Origin: Cytophagales bacterium
GTDB lineage: Bacteria; Bacteroidota; Bacteroidia; Cytophagales; Cyclobacteriaceae
Reading direction: 5' to 3'
Length of the DNA: 49,524 bases
Assembly (NCBI GenBank): GCA_025358885.1
Contig: JANYHW010000008.1
Location: 1-49,524, forward strand
How positions within the stretch are numbered: position 1 is the stretch's first letter; each line of letters starts with the position of its first letter. Shown piece after piece: positions 41,055 to 49,524 of this stretch. The position numbers and the translations under genes were made by a program. The notes under the pieces were generated by a model. That model did no database searches and was not told the DNA's origin. It worked only from the letters and a program-made list of their open reading frames with translations.

Positions 41055-42494
41055 ATGGAAACAAAAGAATTTCGCCAATCAGCTCATCAATTGGTTGACT
41101 GGATGGCCGACTATATGGAAAACACCAGCCGCTATGAGGTAAAACCATCTATCCGGCCGGGCGACATAAAAAAACAACTTCCTTCTGCTGCGCCCGTGGA
41201 AGGCGAAGCGTTTAGCAGAATTTTCGATGACTTCAACAAGATCATTCTGCCAGGCATGACTCACTGGCAACATCCACAGTTCTTCGCTTACTTTCCCACG
41301 GGCGCCAGCGGGCCATCCATACTCGCAGAAATGCTGTCCTCCACCCTCGGCGCCCAATGCATGATTTGGCTTACCTCTCCTGCTGCCGAGGAACTGGAAG
41401 AACGGATGATGGAATGGTTGCGCGATATGCTCGGGCTTCCCAAATCTTTTACAGGAGTCATCCAGGATAGCAGTTCATCTGCAACCCTGGTGGCACTACT
41501 GACGGCGCGTGAAATGCGCTCCGGCTATTCCATCAACCAAAAGGGTTTTGAGGGTAACCATCGTTTCAGGGTCTACACCTCCGCACAAGCCCATTCATCT
41601 GTAGACAAAGACATGAAGATCGCCGGATTGGGTATCGATAACCTGGTCAAGATTGAAGTAGACGAAACATTTGCCATGAAGCCGGACGCACTTCGGAAAG
41701 CAATTGATCATGATCTTCAAAATGGTTTCACACCACTCTGTGTCGTATCCACCATCGGCACGACAAGTTCCACCGCCATAGATCCTATAGATTCCATTTC
41801 AACCATTTGCAAGAAATACTCGTGCTGGCATCACATCGATGCCTCCTATGCAGGCACTGCCTTACTCCTCCCCGAAATGAGGTGGATGAGCAAGGGGGCT
41901 GAGGCTGCTGACAGCTTTGTAGTAAATCCCCACAAATGGATGTTCACCAATTTTGATTGCTCAGCCTATTTTGTCAAGGATAAGGATGCCTTGATAAAAA
42001 CCTTCGGCATTTTGCCCGAATACCTAAAGACACCTGAAGACCACCTCGTCAACAATTATCGCGACTGGGGTATTCCTTTAGGTAGGCGATTCAGGGCATT
42101 GAAATTGTGGTTCGTGATCAGGTCGTTCGGTCTGAAAGGACTTCAGGACAAGATCAGAGAGCACATCTCCTATGGACAATGGCTGAAAGAACGGATCGCC
42201 GGCACGCCAAACTTCCAATTGCTTGCCCCAGTTCCCCTAAACCTGGTATGCTTCAGGTTTGTCCCCGAAGGAATTAAAGATGAAGGCTCACTCAATGAAA
42301 TAAACGCTAAGCTTCTTTCGTCCCTCAACGCCACTGGAAAAATTCTTTTGACTCAAACCAAGCTTGGCCATACGTATGCCCTCCGCTTCGTAGGAGGAAG
42401 CGAGAAAACCACACTCGGCGACATTCAACAAGGTTGGGCTTTGGTCGAAAAAATGGCCACGTCCTTGAAGCTTGGAAAGAAAGATTTAGGGTAA
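41055..42494 (+). CDS. PLP-dependent aromatic-L-amino-acid-type decarboxylase
   Basis: This 479-residue group II decarboxylase resembles DOPA/tryptophan/tyrosine decarboxylases. Motifs are THWQHPQFFAYFPTGAS near residue 70, His180 in SAQAHSSVDK (stacks on PLP), Asp262 in HHIDASYAG (pairs with the ring N) and Lys294 in NPHKWMFTNFDCSAYF (Schiff base). Tyr323 in PEYLKT, followed by YRDWGIPLGRRFRALKLWFV, matches the catalytic loop Tyr of true decarboxylases rather than the Phe of aldehyde synthases. The product would be an aromatic amine; tryptophan, tyrosine and DOPA cannot be told apart here. It is divergent from the arabinose unit and precedes a TonB-dependent receptor by 231 bases. Confidence 0.9.
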   Translation: METKEFRQSAHQLVDWMADYMENTSRYEVKPSIRPGDIKKQLPSAAPVEGEAFSRIFDDFNKIILPGMTHWQHPQFFAYFPTGASGPSILAEMLSSTLGAQCMIWLTSPAAEELEERMMEWLRDMLGLPKSFTGVIQDSSSSATLVALLTAREMRSGYSINQKGFEGNHRFRVYTSAQAHSSVDKDMKIAGLGIDNLVKIEVDETFAMKPDALRKAIDHDLQNGFTPLCVVSTIGTTSSTAIDPIDSISTICKKYSCWHHIDASYAGTALLLPEMRWMSKGAEAADSFVVNPHKWMFTNFDCSAYFVKDKDALIKTFGILPEYLKTPEDHLVNNYRDWGIPLGRRFRALKLWFVIRSFGLKGLQDKIREHISYGQWLKERIAGTPNFQLLAPVPLNLVCFRFVPEGIKDEGSLNEINAKLLSSLNATGKILLTQTKLGHTYALRFVGGSEKTTLGDIQQGWALVEKMATSLKLGKKDLG

Positions 42495-42725
42495 TTGGTT
42501 CATGAGGGTGAAGAACGGACACTATAGCATACCCACGTTGGATAATGCCACCGAATTTGATCAAGGGCTTTCATCTAATCCAAAACTGTCCTATTTTTCG
42601 GAAAACCTGTCCATTAAAAATATAATCCATCTTTAGGTATGCCGGTTAAAAAAACAGGTGATAGAAGGCCAAAACACGAGAATCATTTTTATTTTGCCAC
42701 CAAATAAGACTTACCCAAGATCATT

Positions 42726-45425
42726 TTGAGAAGGTTCATATTTCTATTCTTCTTTCTTTCGGGGACCGTAGCATTCTCTCAATCCATTCTGGACACCAAA
42801 CTGGACGGGAGTGAAAAAGGAAAAAGCCTTTCCACTTACTTTCAGGAGTTGGAAAAAACCCGAACCGTACGTTTCTATTTTATCGAGGATTGGATTTCTC
42901 AAATCACCTTTAAGGAAGGGAATTCCGGCCTAACCCTTCGGGAAGCATTGTATGATTTATTTCTGGGTACCGACATTAACTATGTAGAAGTAAACAGCAA
43001 CACCATTGTGCTTGTCAAGGACCCGACCCAGGCACTTCAACGCAACACCATCATCAATGCCGCTGTCAGGGGTCAAAAGAAAATTGAAAAGCTGGTGATC
43101 GGCAGCAAGGATAAATCTGTCACCAAACAACGGGTAACCTTATCGGGGACGGTAACGGAAGCAAAATCAAGGGACCCTCTTGTCGGGGTAAGTGTACTGG
43201 CGAGTGACATACAAGTTGGCGTTGTGACCAATGTGGAAGGCAAGTTCGAATTGAAAGTTCCCAGCGGTTCGCATGTGGTTAGCTTCAGCTATGTGAACTT
43301 CGAAGAAAAAGTCATAGACCTTGATATCTATTCGGATGGTTCTGTAAAGGTGGAACTCGAAGAAGTCCCTACCGTCCTGGAAGAAATTATCGTTCAGGAT
43401 CGATCAGCCCGCGAAATCACCACGAGCGGCATTGGTCAGACATCAATCAGCATGAAAGAGGTAAAACGCGCACCTGCTCTTTTGGGTGAAGTTGACTTGA
43501 TAAAACAGATCCAGGTCCTGCCGGGTGTAACCACGGTTGGTGAGGCAGCTTCAGGCTTCAACGTCCGCGGTGGTGGCGTTGACCAGAATCTGATCCTGTA
43601 CGATGGAATGCCGGTATTCAACAGTTCGCACGTATTCGGATTTTTCTCCTCTTTCAATTCAGAAGCCATCCGTGATGTTACATTTTATCGCGGTGGTATT
43701 CCTGCCGAATTCGGTGGACGCATCTCTTCCGTTCTAGACATTCGTTCGAAAGAAGGAAGCTATGAAAAGTGGGGGGCTAGTGGCGGTATCGGTATGATCT
43801 CCAGCAACCTGATGGTAAACGGTCCCATTGTGAAAGACAAAACCTCTATTGCCGTATCAGCACGCACAACATACTCAGATTACCTGATCAAAACGATCAG
43901 CAGCAATTATGTAAACCTCAGTAATAGCTCTGTATCGTTTTACGATGGTACCATTAAACTCACTCACCTGTTTAGCGAGAAGACTAAGCTCACCGGTTCT
44001 GGCTACATCAGCCATGATCAATTCAAGCTCCAGGGCGACTCCACTTTCAGTTGGGATACAAAAATGGCCTCCTTGCGCCTGGACCATGAATTCACAAAGA
44101 ATTTTACCGGGGCACTGGTCGCAGGTTATGCCACATATGGCTATGATGTCTCGGACAAGGACCCTCTCACAGGATTTAGCTTGCAATACAAGATCACCTA
44201 TCCTTCGGCAAAGGCGGACTTCCATTACAATTTAGGAAAACACAAAATTGGTTTTGGTGCTCAAGGCACTTACTACGATTTCAATCCAGGAACTTTCAGC
44301 CCTTCATCACCCAGCTCAAACAAGAAATTTATACAAATGGACTACCAGAAATCTATTGAGTCCGGATTGTATGTTGGAGATCAGATTGATCTTGCCACCC
44401 GTCTGCACATGGATGCGGGATTACGCTATTCTGTCTTTCAGTCGATCGGACCTGCAAATGTGAATATCTACGCCCCTGGTGTGCCGCGAGAAACCACCAG
44501 CTTGATTGACACCGTACACTATGGCAGCGGTCAGAAGGTAGTGACATTTGACAACTGGGAGCCCAGGCTTGGTCTTCGTTATGAACTCACAAACGAATCC
44601 TCCATCAAGATCGGGTACAACCGAATATTCCAATATCTGCAGCTGGTAACCAATACCACCGCTGTCACACCCGTCGACATCTGGCAGCCCAGTGGACCCT
44701 ACTTCAAACCCCAAATGGCAGACCAGATATCAATAGGATACTTCAGGAATTTTAAAGAGAAGAAATATGAAGCTTTCGTGGAAGCCTATTACAAGAAAAT
44801 CGAAAATGTACTGGACTTCAAAGATGGAGCACAGCTTATTTTGAATCCGCAGATTGAGACCGCATTGCTTCAAGGTAAAGCCCGTGCCTACGGAGCAGAA
44901 TTTCAGATCGCAAAAAGTTCAGGCCGTCTTGTGGGCTCCTTTAGTTATGCTTACTCACGATCCCTAAGAACCATACAGGGACTATATCCGCAGGAAACAA
45001 TCAACAATGGAAAGGAATATGCTTCCAACTACGATCAACCCCATGTAATCAATCTGAGCTGGAAATACAATATCTCCCGACGTTACTTCTTTACCGGAGG
45101 CTTCACGTACCGCACAGGTCGTCCGATTACACTGCCTTTGTCAGCCTTCACCGTCGACAATTTCACCGTATCGGCGTTTTCAGACAGAAACCAATTCCGC
45201 ATCCCCGATTATCACCGCCTGGACCTCGCCTTGGTTATTGAAGGCAATCACAAGCGTAAGAAGTTTTGGGATGGGACATGGACTTTTTCTGTGTATAATG
45301 TCTACGGGAGGAAAAATCCTTACACGATATTTTTCAAGGAAGTCAGACCGGGGATACTTCGCCCTTATCGCCTAGCCATTATTGGCACAGCACTGCCCTC
45401 CATTTCCTACAGTTTCAAGATATAG
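42726..45425 (+). CDS. TonB-dependent receptor with N-terminal STN domain
   Basis: This 899-residue outer-membrane receptor has a signal peptide (ending near TVAFSQ), then an STN-like domain (about 28-98, including LTLREALYDLFLGTDINY) and a carboxypeptidase-regulatory-like beta domain (about 140-225). The plug (about 240-350) contains KQIQVLPGVTTVGEAASGFNVRG and FYRGGIPAEFGGRISSVLD, and a 22-stranded barrel fills the rest. An STN domain often signals to an anti-sigma factor, but no FecI/FecR pair is adjacent. The start is TTG at 42726, with no in-frame ATG nearby. It is followed after 6 bases by the first of four DUF4249 genes, the usual partner lipoprotein for this receptor type. The ligand is unknown. 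Confidence 0.92.
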   Translation: MRRFIFLFFFLSGTVAFSQSILDTKLDGSEKGKSLSTYFQELEKTRTVRFYFIEDWISQITFKEGNSGLTLREALYDLFLGTDINYVEVNSNTIVLVKDPTQALQRNTIINAAVRGQKKIEKLVIGSKDKSVTKQRVTLSGTVTEAKSRDPLVGVSVLASDIQVGVVTNVEGKFELKVPSGSHVVSFSYVNFEEKVIDLDIYSDGSVKVELEEVPTVLEEIIVQDRSAREITTSGIGQTSISMKEVKRAPALLGEVDLIKQIQVLPGVTTVGEAASGFNVRGGGVDQNLILYDGMPVFNSSHVFGFFSSFNSEAIRDVTFYRGGIPAEFGGRISSVLDIRSKEGSYEKWGASGGIGMISSNLMVNGPIVKDKTSIAVSARTTYSDYLIKTISSNYVNLSNSSVSFYDGTIKLTHLFSEKTKLTGSGYISHDQFKLQGDSTFSWDTKMASLRLDHEFTKNFTGALVAGYATYGYDVSDKDPLTGFSLQYKITYPSAKADFHYNLGKHKIGFGAQGTYYDFNPGTFSPSSPSSNKKFIQMDYQKSIESGLYVGDQIDLATRLHMDAGLRYSVFQSIGPANVNIYAPGVPRETTSLIDTVHYGSGQKVVTFDNWEPRLGLRYELTNESSIKIGYNRIFQYLQLVTNTTAVTPVDIWQPSGPYFKPQMADQISIGYFRNFKEKKYEAFVEAYYKKIENVLDFKDGAQLILNPQIETALLQGKARAYGAEFQIAKSSGRLVGSFSYAYSRSLRTIQGLYPQETINNGKEYASNYDQPHVINLSWKYNISRRYFFTGGFTYRTGRPITLPLSAFTVDNFTVSAFSDRNQFRIPDYHRLDLALVIEGNHKRKKFWDGTWTFSVYNVYGRKNPYTIFFKEVRPGILRPYRLAIIGTALPSISYSFKI

Positions 45426-45431
45426 TTTCTC

Positions 45432-46544
45432 ATGAGAAGTCAGTCTGTCATTTCATTTGTATTTGTCGTGTTGTGTTCGGCCTGCGTGGACAGGATCACG
45501 ATTGATACGGGAACGGTATCAACCTACCCCGTGGTCATCGACGGATTTATCTCAGATCAACCAGGACCCTATACCATTCAGGTCACTAAGGCGTATGACA
45601 TCGAATCGAAGCTCTCCACCAAGGCACCTGTCTCCTTAAGAAAATTAACGATCTCTGACAATGCCGGCACCGTCGAGGTCATGACTGAAGTGAGTCAAGG
45701 GGTATATAAAACAAGTGCAGCCGGGATTAAGGGCACCATCGGACGGGCCTATAAGATCAGGATTGAACTCCTGGATGGACGGATCTATGAATCCATCCCA
45801 GACACCCTCACATTGGCTGGAACCGTGGACAAAGTATATTTCGATTTCAAATCAGAAGTTACTACCAGCGGCGCCAATCAATATGGTTTTGATGTCTTGT
45901 TCAATTCCACCTCAGGCGAAAAGACCAACTTTCACTTTTTGTGGAAATTTACCGGAACATTTCAATCAACCACCAATCCCGAATTGCACGATGAACCCTG
46001 TGGTCAAAGCCGGTGTCCCAAGCCGCCTCCCTGCAGTGGATACATCTATACAGCTGGCGCTTTGCAGTATGTACGGGCGTGCGCCTGTTGTACCTGCTGG
46101 TATAATATTTTCAATGATGAACCGATCGTAAGTGATGGTCAGTTTGTTGATGGCGGTGTGTTTAGGGGTGTGAAAGCATCGTATGTGCCAATCACCCAGT
46201 GGACCTTTATGTATAAGGTGCATGCACAGGTTGACCAAATGAGTTTGTCTCCCCGGGCCTATGAATTCTGGAAGGGCGTTAAGGCGCAAAAGAGTGCAAC
46301 GGCTAGTCTGTTCCAGCCGGTAACAGGCAAGATTGTTAGTAACTTTACCCAAATCAGCGGGCCCACAGCTCCCATTGAAGGATTATTTTACTCCACGGCC
46401 ATTACCAGCAACAGTGTGTTCATCACTCAGCAGGATATCCCCATCAAGAATATTATCCCGGCTGTCGAAATTCCTTTTCAGGATAACTGCACCAGCCTTT
46501 TTCCTAACGCTACAACTACGAAACCCTCTTATTGGGTTGATTGA
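45432..46544 (+). CDS. DUF4249 domain lipoprotein (copy 1)
   Basis: This 370-residue protein has a lipoprotein signal (Cys18 in CSACVDR) and a DUF4249 domain: VVIDGFISDQPGPYTIQVTK near the start, GRAYKIRIELLDGRIYESIPD, then VLFNSTSGEKTNFHFLWKF. A Cys-rich stretch follows: EPCGQSRCPKPPPCSG and the cluster CACCTCWYNIF. The end is LFPNATTTKPSYWVD. DUF4249 lipoproteins accompany TonB-dependent receptors in Bacteroidota, but their function is unknown. It lies 6 bases after the receptor gene. Confidence 0.92.
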   Translation: MRSQSVISFVFVVLCSACVDRITIDTGTVSTYPVVIDGFISDQPGPYTIQVTKAYDIESKLSTKAPVSLRKLTISDNAGTVEVMTEVSQGVYKTSAAGIKGTIGRAYKIRIELLDGRIYESIPDTLTLAGTVDKVYFDFKSEVTTSGANQYGFDVLFNSTSGEKTNFHFLWKFTGTFQSTTNPELHDEPCGQSRCPKPPPCSGYIYTAGALQYVRACACCTCWYNIFNDEPIVSDGQFVDGGVFRGVKASYVPITQWTFMYKVHAQVDQMSLSPRAYEFWKGVKAQKSATASLFQPVTGKIVSNFTQISGPTAPIEGLFYSTAITSNSVFITQQDIPIKNIIPAVEIPFQDNCTSLFPNATTTKPSYWVD

Positions 46545-46621
46545 TTGTCACCACGAATCAAAAACCACCCAAGCAGGTGGATACGGTACTCCTGGTGGGC
46601 CGACTATCTTTCGTATGACCG

Positions 46622-47779
46622 ATGATCCTTAGACTCACTTCGTTGCTGCTGATCCTTATAACTTCTGCGTGCGTAGACAAAATAGATTTTAACATTCCCG
46701 GTAACGTTTCATTAAACCTGGTTGTAAACGGCCTGATATCGAATGAACCAGGTCCTTACAAAATTCAGCTGAGTAGTGGATTCGACCTGGACAATAAACT
46801 CAGACGTCAAGCCATTAATGCAAAGCTCGTTGCTCTTTACGATAACCTTGGGACACACGAGGTACTCACCCAGGGAAATACAGGTGACTATTTCACGAAC
46901 GCCGATGGAATACGAGGAACCGTCGGAAATGCCTACACGCTTCATATTGAACTTTTCGATGGCAGGGTGTACGAGTCCATACCTGACACACTATATGGTA
47001 GCGGAACTGTAGACAGTGTGTATTCCATTTTTCAAACGACCTATATAGCCGATACAGCCCGATATGGCTTTGATATTATGTTTGATGCTTCGTCCCATCC
47101 GGGGCACGACTATTTTATCCAGTGGAAGTTTACGGGAACTTTCAAAGTCGATACGCAGCCCGAGGGTGATAAAGATGGAGAGTCTTGCTCTTTTCCAGAC
47201 TGCGACAAGTGCAGCATTTGTAACCTGGTGCCCAAGTGCAGTGGTTCAAGAAATATTGGCAGCCCCTCCATCAACATTCCACCGGGCCCGATTTTCGTTC
47301 AAATGTTCCCGTGCACATGCTGTACATGCTGGTACAACATCTTCAATGACAAACCCATGTTGACCAGCAGTCAATTACTTGGGGCAGGCCGGTTTAAGGG
47401 AGTCGTGGCCGGTTACGTCCCGGTGGATGTTGCCATTTTTCAACACAAAGTATATGCCGAGGTGAGTCAGAAGAGTCTGTCAAGACAAGCGTATGATTTC
47501 TACCGTGCCATCAGGGATCAGCAAAATGCTACAAACAGTTTGTTTCAGCCAGTGTCGGGGAAAATCCCGAGCAATTTTGTACAGCTTAGCGGAAACTCAA
47601 CACCCGTTGAAGGAATTTTCTACGCCACGGCGATTTCAAGCAAATCCATCATATTGACTCGTGACGATGTGCCGAAAAAAACATTCAATTTCCCCATCAA
47701 AGATCCTCCGATCATTAAGGTGTGTACCAAACTGTTTCCCAATTCCACCACGACAAAACCCTCCTTTTGGGTGGATTAA
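46622..47779 (+). CDS. DUF4249 domain lipoprotein (copy 2)
   Basis: This 385-residue paralogue is the most divergent of the four. It has a lipobox with Cys17 (TSACVDK), a similar opening (LVVNGLISNEPGPYKIQLSS) and an expanded Cys-rich insert, ESCSFPDCDKCSICNLVPKC, before the shared CTCCTCWYNIFND. The end, LFPNSTTTKPSFWVD, is the family tail. It follows copy 1 after 77 bases, in which a CCACC/GGTGG hairpin may form. Confidence 0.92.
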   Translation: MILRLTSLLLILITSACVDKIDFNIPGNVSLNLVVNGLISNEPGPYKIQLSSGFDLDNKLRRQAINAKLVALYDNLGTHEVLTQGNTGDYFTNADGIRGTVGNAYTLHIELFDGRVYESIPDTLYGSGTVDSVYSIFQTTYIADTARYGFDIMFDASSHPGHDYFIQWKFTGTFKVDTQPEGDKDGESCSFPDCDKCSICNLVPKCSGSRNIGSPSINIPPGPIFVQMFPCTCCTCWYNIFNDKPMLTSSQLLGAGRFKGVVAGYVPVDVAIFQHKVYAEVSQKSLSRQAYDFYRAIRDQQNATNSLFQPVSGKIPSNFVQLSGNSTPVEGIFYATAISSKSIILTRDDVPKKTFNFPIKDPPIIKVCTKLFPNSTTTKPSFWVD

Positions 47780-47782
47780 ATC

Positions 47783-47794
47783 GATGTTAACATC
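47783..47794. repeat. 12-bp perfect palindrome between DUF4249 copies 2 and 3
   Basis: GATGTTAACATC lies 3 bases after the copy 2 stop and 40 bases before the copy 3 start. A palindrome of this size could be a protein-binding site; there is no other support. Confidence 0.35.
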
Positions 47795-47834
47795 TTGTTA
47801 TCTTGCAGCTTCGTAATCATCAACAATACGTGGC

Positions 47835-48950
47835 ATGAGAATTCTGGCGCTGGTGATTGTCTTACTGATTTTCGGTGGAGCCTGCATCGACAAGATTGAC
47901 ATTGAAACGGGAACTCCCGACACTTTCCCCGTCACGGTCGACGGGTTTATTTCCGACCAGCCCGGACCCTATGAGGTGAAGCTGAACAAAGCCTTCGACA
48001 TTCAATCCAAAATAGCATTCAAAACTGCCATTTCGGCCCACAGGGTAACGATATTTGATGATCATGGGAACAGTGAAATTCTAACACAAGTCATCCAGGG
48101 TACCTATCGAACCAAGGCAAACGGAATCCGGGGTACAATCGGCAGGGCCTACAAATTGCGGGTGGAACTTCTGGATGGAAGGATTTACGAATCCATTCCT
48201 GATACCCTATATCGTGCAGGACATGTAGACAGTGTGTACCACCAATTCAAATCGGAAGTAACAGCAGATGGAATTCTCAAATATGGTTTTGACGTGTACA
48301 TGGATTCCTCCCCCGAAGACAGAAAAAACTTCCGATATATGTGGCAGTTTGCCGGTACATTCCAGGTGGAGACAAACCCTGAATTGTACGACACCATTTG
48401 TGAAGCTGGGCGCTGTCCCCTACCGCTTGCCTGCAGTTCTTACATCCTCAATACCAAGACCCTCGAACTGGAATATGCCAAACTCTGTGATTGTTGTACT
48501 TGCTGGACAACATTTTTTGGCGATGAACTGGTACTCAGCGATAATGAATTCGTCGTCAACGGAAGATTCAACAACATTAAAGTAGCCTATGTCCCGGTTT
48601 CGCCATGGACGTTCATGTACAAAGTCTATTCGGAGGTGAGTCAATTGAGCCTTTCACAGCAAGCCTTTGATTTCTGGAGGGCCGTCAAACGTCAGAAAAA
48701 TGCTTCTGGCAGTCTCTTCCAACCCATCACCGGAAAAGTACCCGCCAATTTTGTTCAGCTCAGTGGGACTACAGCACCTGTTGAAGGTCTTTTCTATGCC
48801 ACTGCTGTTGTCAGTAAGGCAATCTATATCACCCGCAATGATGTGTCACCTCAAAGCATCATCCCTCCACAGGATTTGCCTTATAAAAACAGTTGTCTGA
48901 AATTGTTCCCAAATTCAACACTCACAAAACCTTCATTTTGGGTAAATTAG
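47835..48950 (+). CDS. DUF4249 domain lipoprotein (copy 3)
   Basis: This 371-residue paralogue has a lipobox GGACIDK (Cys17) and the opening VTVDGFISDQPGPYEVKLNK, very close to copy 1. The Cys-rich stretch reads TICEAGRCPLPLACSS, then LCDCCTCWTTFFGDEL. The tail is LFPNSTLTKPSFWVN. Copies 1 and 3 share GRAYK(I/L)R(I/V)ELLDGRIYESIPD exactly apart from two positions, so the pair arose by fairly recent duplication. It is followed after 3 bases by copy 4. Confidence 0.92.
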   Translation: MRILALVIVLLIFGGACIDKIDIETGTPDTFPVTVDGFISDQPGPYEVKLNKAFDIQSKIAFKTAISAHRVTIFDDHGNSEILTQVIQGTYRTKANGIRGTIGRAYKLRVELLDGRIYESIPDTLYRAGHVDSVYHQFKSEVTADGILKYGFDVYMDSSPEDRKNFRYMWQFAGTFQVETNPELYDTICEAGRCPLPLACSSYILNTKTLELEYAKLCDCCTCWTTFFGDELVLSDNEFVVNGRFNNIKVAYVPVSPWTFMYKVYSEVSQLSLSQQAFDFWRAVKRQKNASGSLFQPITGKVPANFVQLSGTTAPVEGLFYATAVVSKAIYITRNDVSPQSIIPPQDLPYKNSCLKLFPNSTLTKPSFWVN

Positions 48951-48953
48951 GGT

Positions 48954-49524
48954 ATGGTATTTACGAGGCATTCATACATTCCCTTCATAATTATCTGCCT
49001 TTGCAGCGCATGCATTGATCGCATCACGATTGATACAGGTACCCTTGCTGCTTACCCGGTGGTAATCGATGGTTTCATTTCCAATGAACCCGGACCGTAT
49101 CTGGTCAAGGTGACAACGGCGTACGATATTGGATCCAAGTCCTCTATCCGCTTGCCCATCTCAGTGAAGCAAATGTTCATATCCGATAACCATGGAACAA
49201 ATGAAAAGCTCAGGGAGTTTAACCAGGGATACTATTACACCAATACCATTCAGGGAGTTATTGGCAGGGTGTATACAATTAGGATAGAGCTCCTGGACGG
49301 GCGTGTGTACGAATCATTCCCCGATACCCTGCTCGCCTCGGGAAAAGTTGACGATGTGTACTTCACATTCAGAACTGATGCCAACGAGGATGGTTCTCCA
49401 AAATACGGCTTCGATGTATTTTTTGATTCGTCCGCCGGAGACCTCGATCATTACAATTTTCTTTGGAAGTTTACCGGCACATACCAGGCAGATATTGAAT
49501 GTTGCCACTGCTACCCATACCTGA
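48954..49524 (+). CDS. DUF4249 domain lipoprotein (copy 4), 3' partial
   Basis: An open frame from ATG 48954 runs off the right edge without a stop (190 complete codons). It begins with a signal peptide and lipobox LCSACIDR (Cys20), then VVIDGFISNEPGPYLVKVTT, RIELLDGRVYESFPD and FFDSSAGDLDHYNFLWKF, all parallel to the other three copies. The last visible part, IECCHCYPYL, is the start of a Cys-rich region. It lies 3 bases after copy 3, so the four genes and the receptor look like one operon. The remainder lies outside the window. Confidence 0.9.
   Translation, partial: MVFTRHSYIPFIIICLCSACIDRITIDTGTLAAYPVVIDGFISNEPGPYLVKVTTAYDIGSKSSIRLPISVKQMFISDNHGTNEKLREFNQGYYYTNTIQGVIGRVYTIRIELLDGRVYESFPDTLLASGKVDDVYFTFRTDANEDGSPKYGFDVFFDSSAGDLDHYNFLWKFTGTYQADIECCHCYPYL

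Noticed and set aside
42502-42636. 44-codon plus-strand mini-ORF before the TonB receptor gene
   Set aside because: No recognisable motif, signal peptide or coupling; a frame this short is expected by chance in a 231-base gap. The gap shows only a weak promoter-like TATTTTG.
42726-49524. SusC/SusD polysaccharide utilisation pair
   Set aside because: The receptor has no SusD partner; the lipoproteins match DUF4249 by pattern and carry no SusD-type motifs. A sugar ligand cannot be claimed.
1-49524. CRISPR arrays, insertion sequences, integrases, prophage or defence islands
   Set aside because: No regularly spaced repeats, transposase motifs, phage genes or recognised defence genes were found; recQ and mutS2 are household repair genes here.

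Overview
The window reads as chromosomal DNA of a member of the Bacteroidota, most likely of the order Cytophagales. The lineage call rests on an LpxC-FabZ fusion gene, the lineage-typical families DUF4296, DUF3822 and DUF4249, a BatA/DUF58 aerotolerance-type cluster, a Nudix-type AraR regulator, SPII lipoproteins, and promoter-like TAnnTTTG (-7) elements with little Shine-Dalgarno sequence. No rRNA, tRNA, CRISPR array, transposase, integrase or phage gene was seen. Genes are tightly packed; no gene-free stretch exceeds about 240 bases.

Layout. 1-2753: end of a lipid A cluster (lpxC/fabZ truncated at the left edge, lpxA, an ABC ATPase), coupled by ATGA overlaps. 2866-6089: a lipoprotein, then mutS2 and a DUF4296 lipoprotein on the minus strand. 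6153-8987: a partial Bat cluster (DUF58, membrane protein, BatA). 8984-16135: household genes in short runs (LysE exporter, GH3 synthetase, YggS, DUF423, DUF1573, two Nudix proteins, a pilin-like protein, DUF3822, coaD). 16315-20762: pyrE, a group III-like pfk, pgk, then a TsdA-like dihaem cytochrome and a DsrE-like protein. 20782-28660: recQ, enoyl-CoA hydratase, comEC, phoH, a SAM hydroxide adenosyltransferase, a lipoprotein, a broken small membrane gene and an ABM monooxygenase.

28742-40928 (minus strand) is an L-arabinose utilisation locus. From promoter to end it encodes a GH51 arabinofuranosidase, two GH127/GH146-type beta-L-arabinofuranosidases, AraR (Nudix-HTH), araB, araD, araA and an M61-like metallopeptidase lipoprotein. 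Together these would release L-arabinofuranose in the periplasm or at the surface and convert L-arabinose to D-xylulose-5-phosphate. No transporter and no SusCD pair lies in the locus. 41055-49524 (plus strand) holds an aromatic-amino-acid-type decarboxylase, then a TonB-dependent receptor with an STN domain followed by four tandem DUF4249 lipoprotein genes, the last cut by the window edge.

The observations most worth a second look are: a perfect hairpin that includes the pyrE start codon with a competing upstream arm; the TsdA-like/DsrE-like pair; the tandem cysteine-rich DUF4249 array; a 20-nt palindromic repeat inserted in frame in a GH127 gene; a frameshifted small membrane protein gene; and a PFK with a mixed ATP/PPi residue signature. 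All calls are from reading the sequence; no database search was possible.
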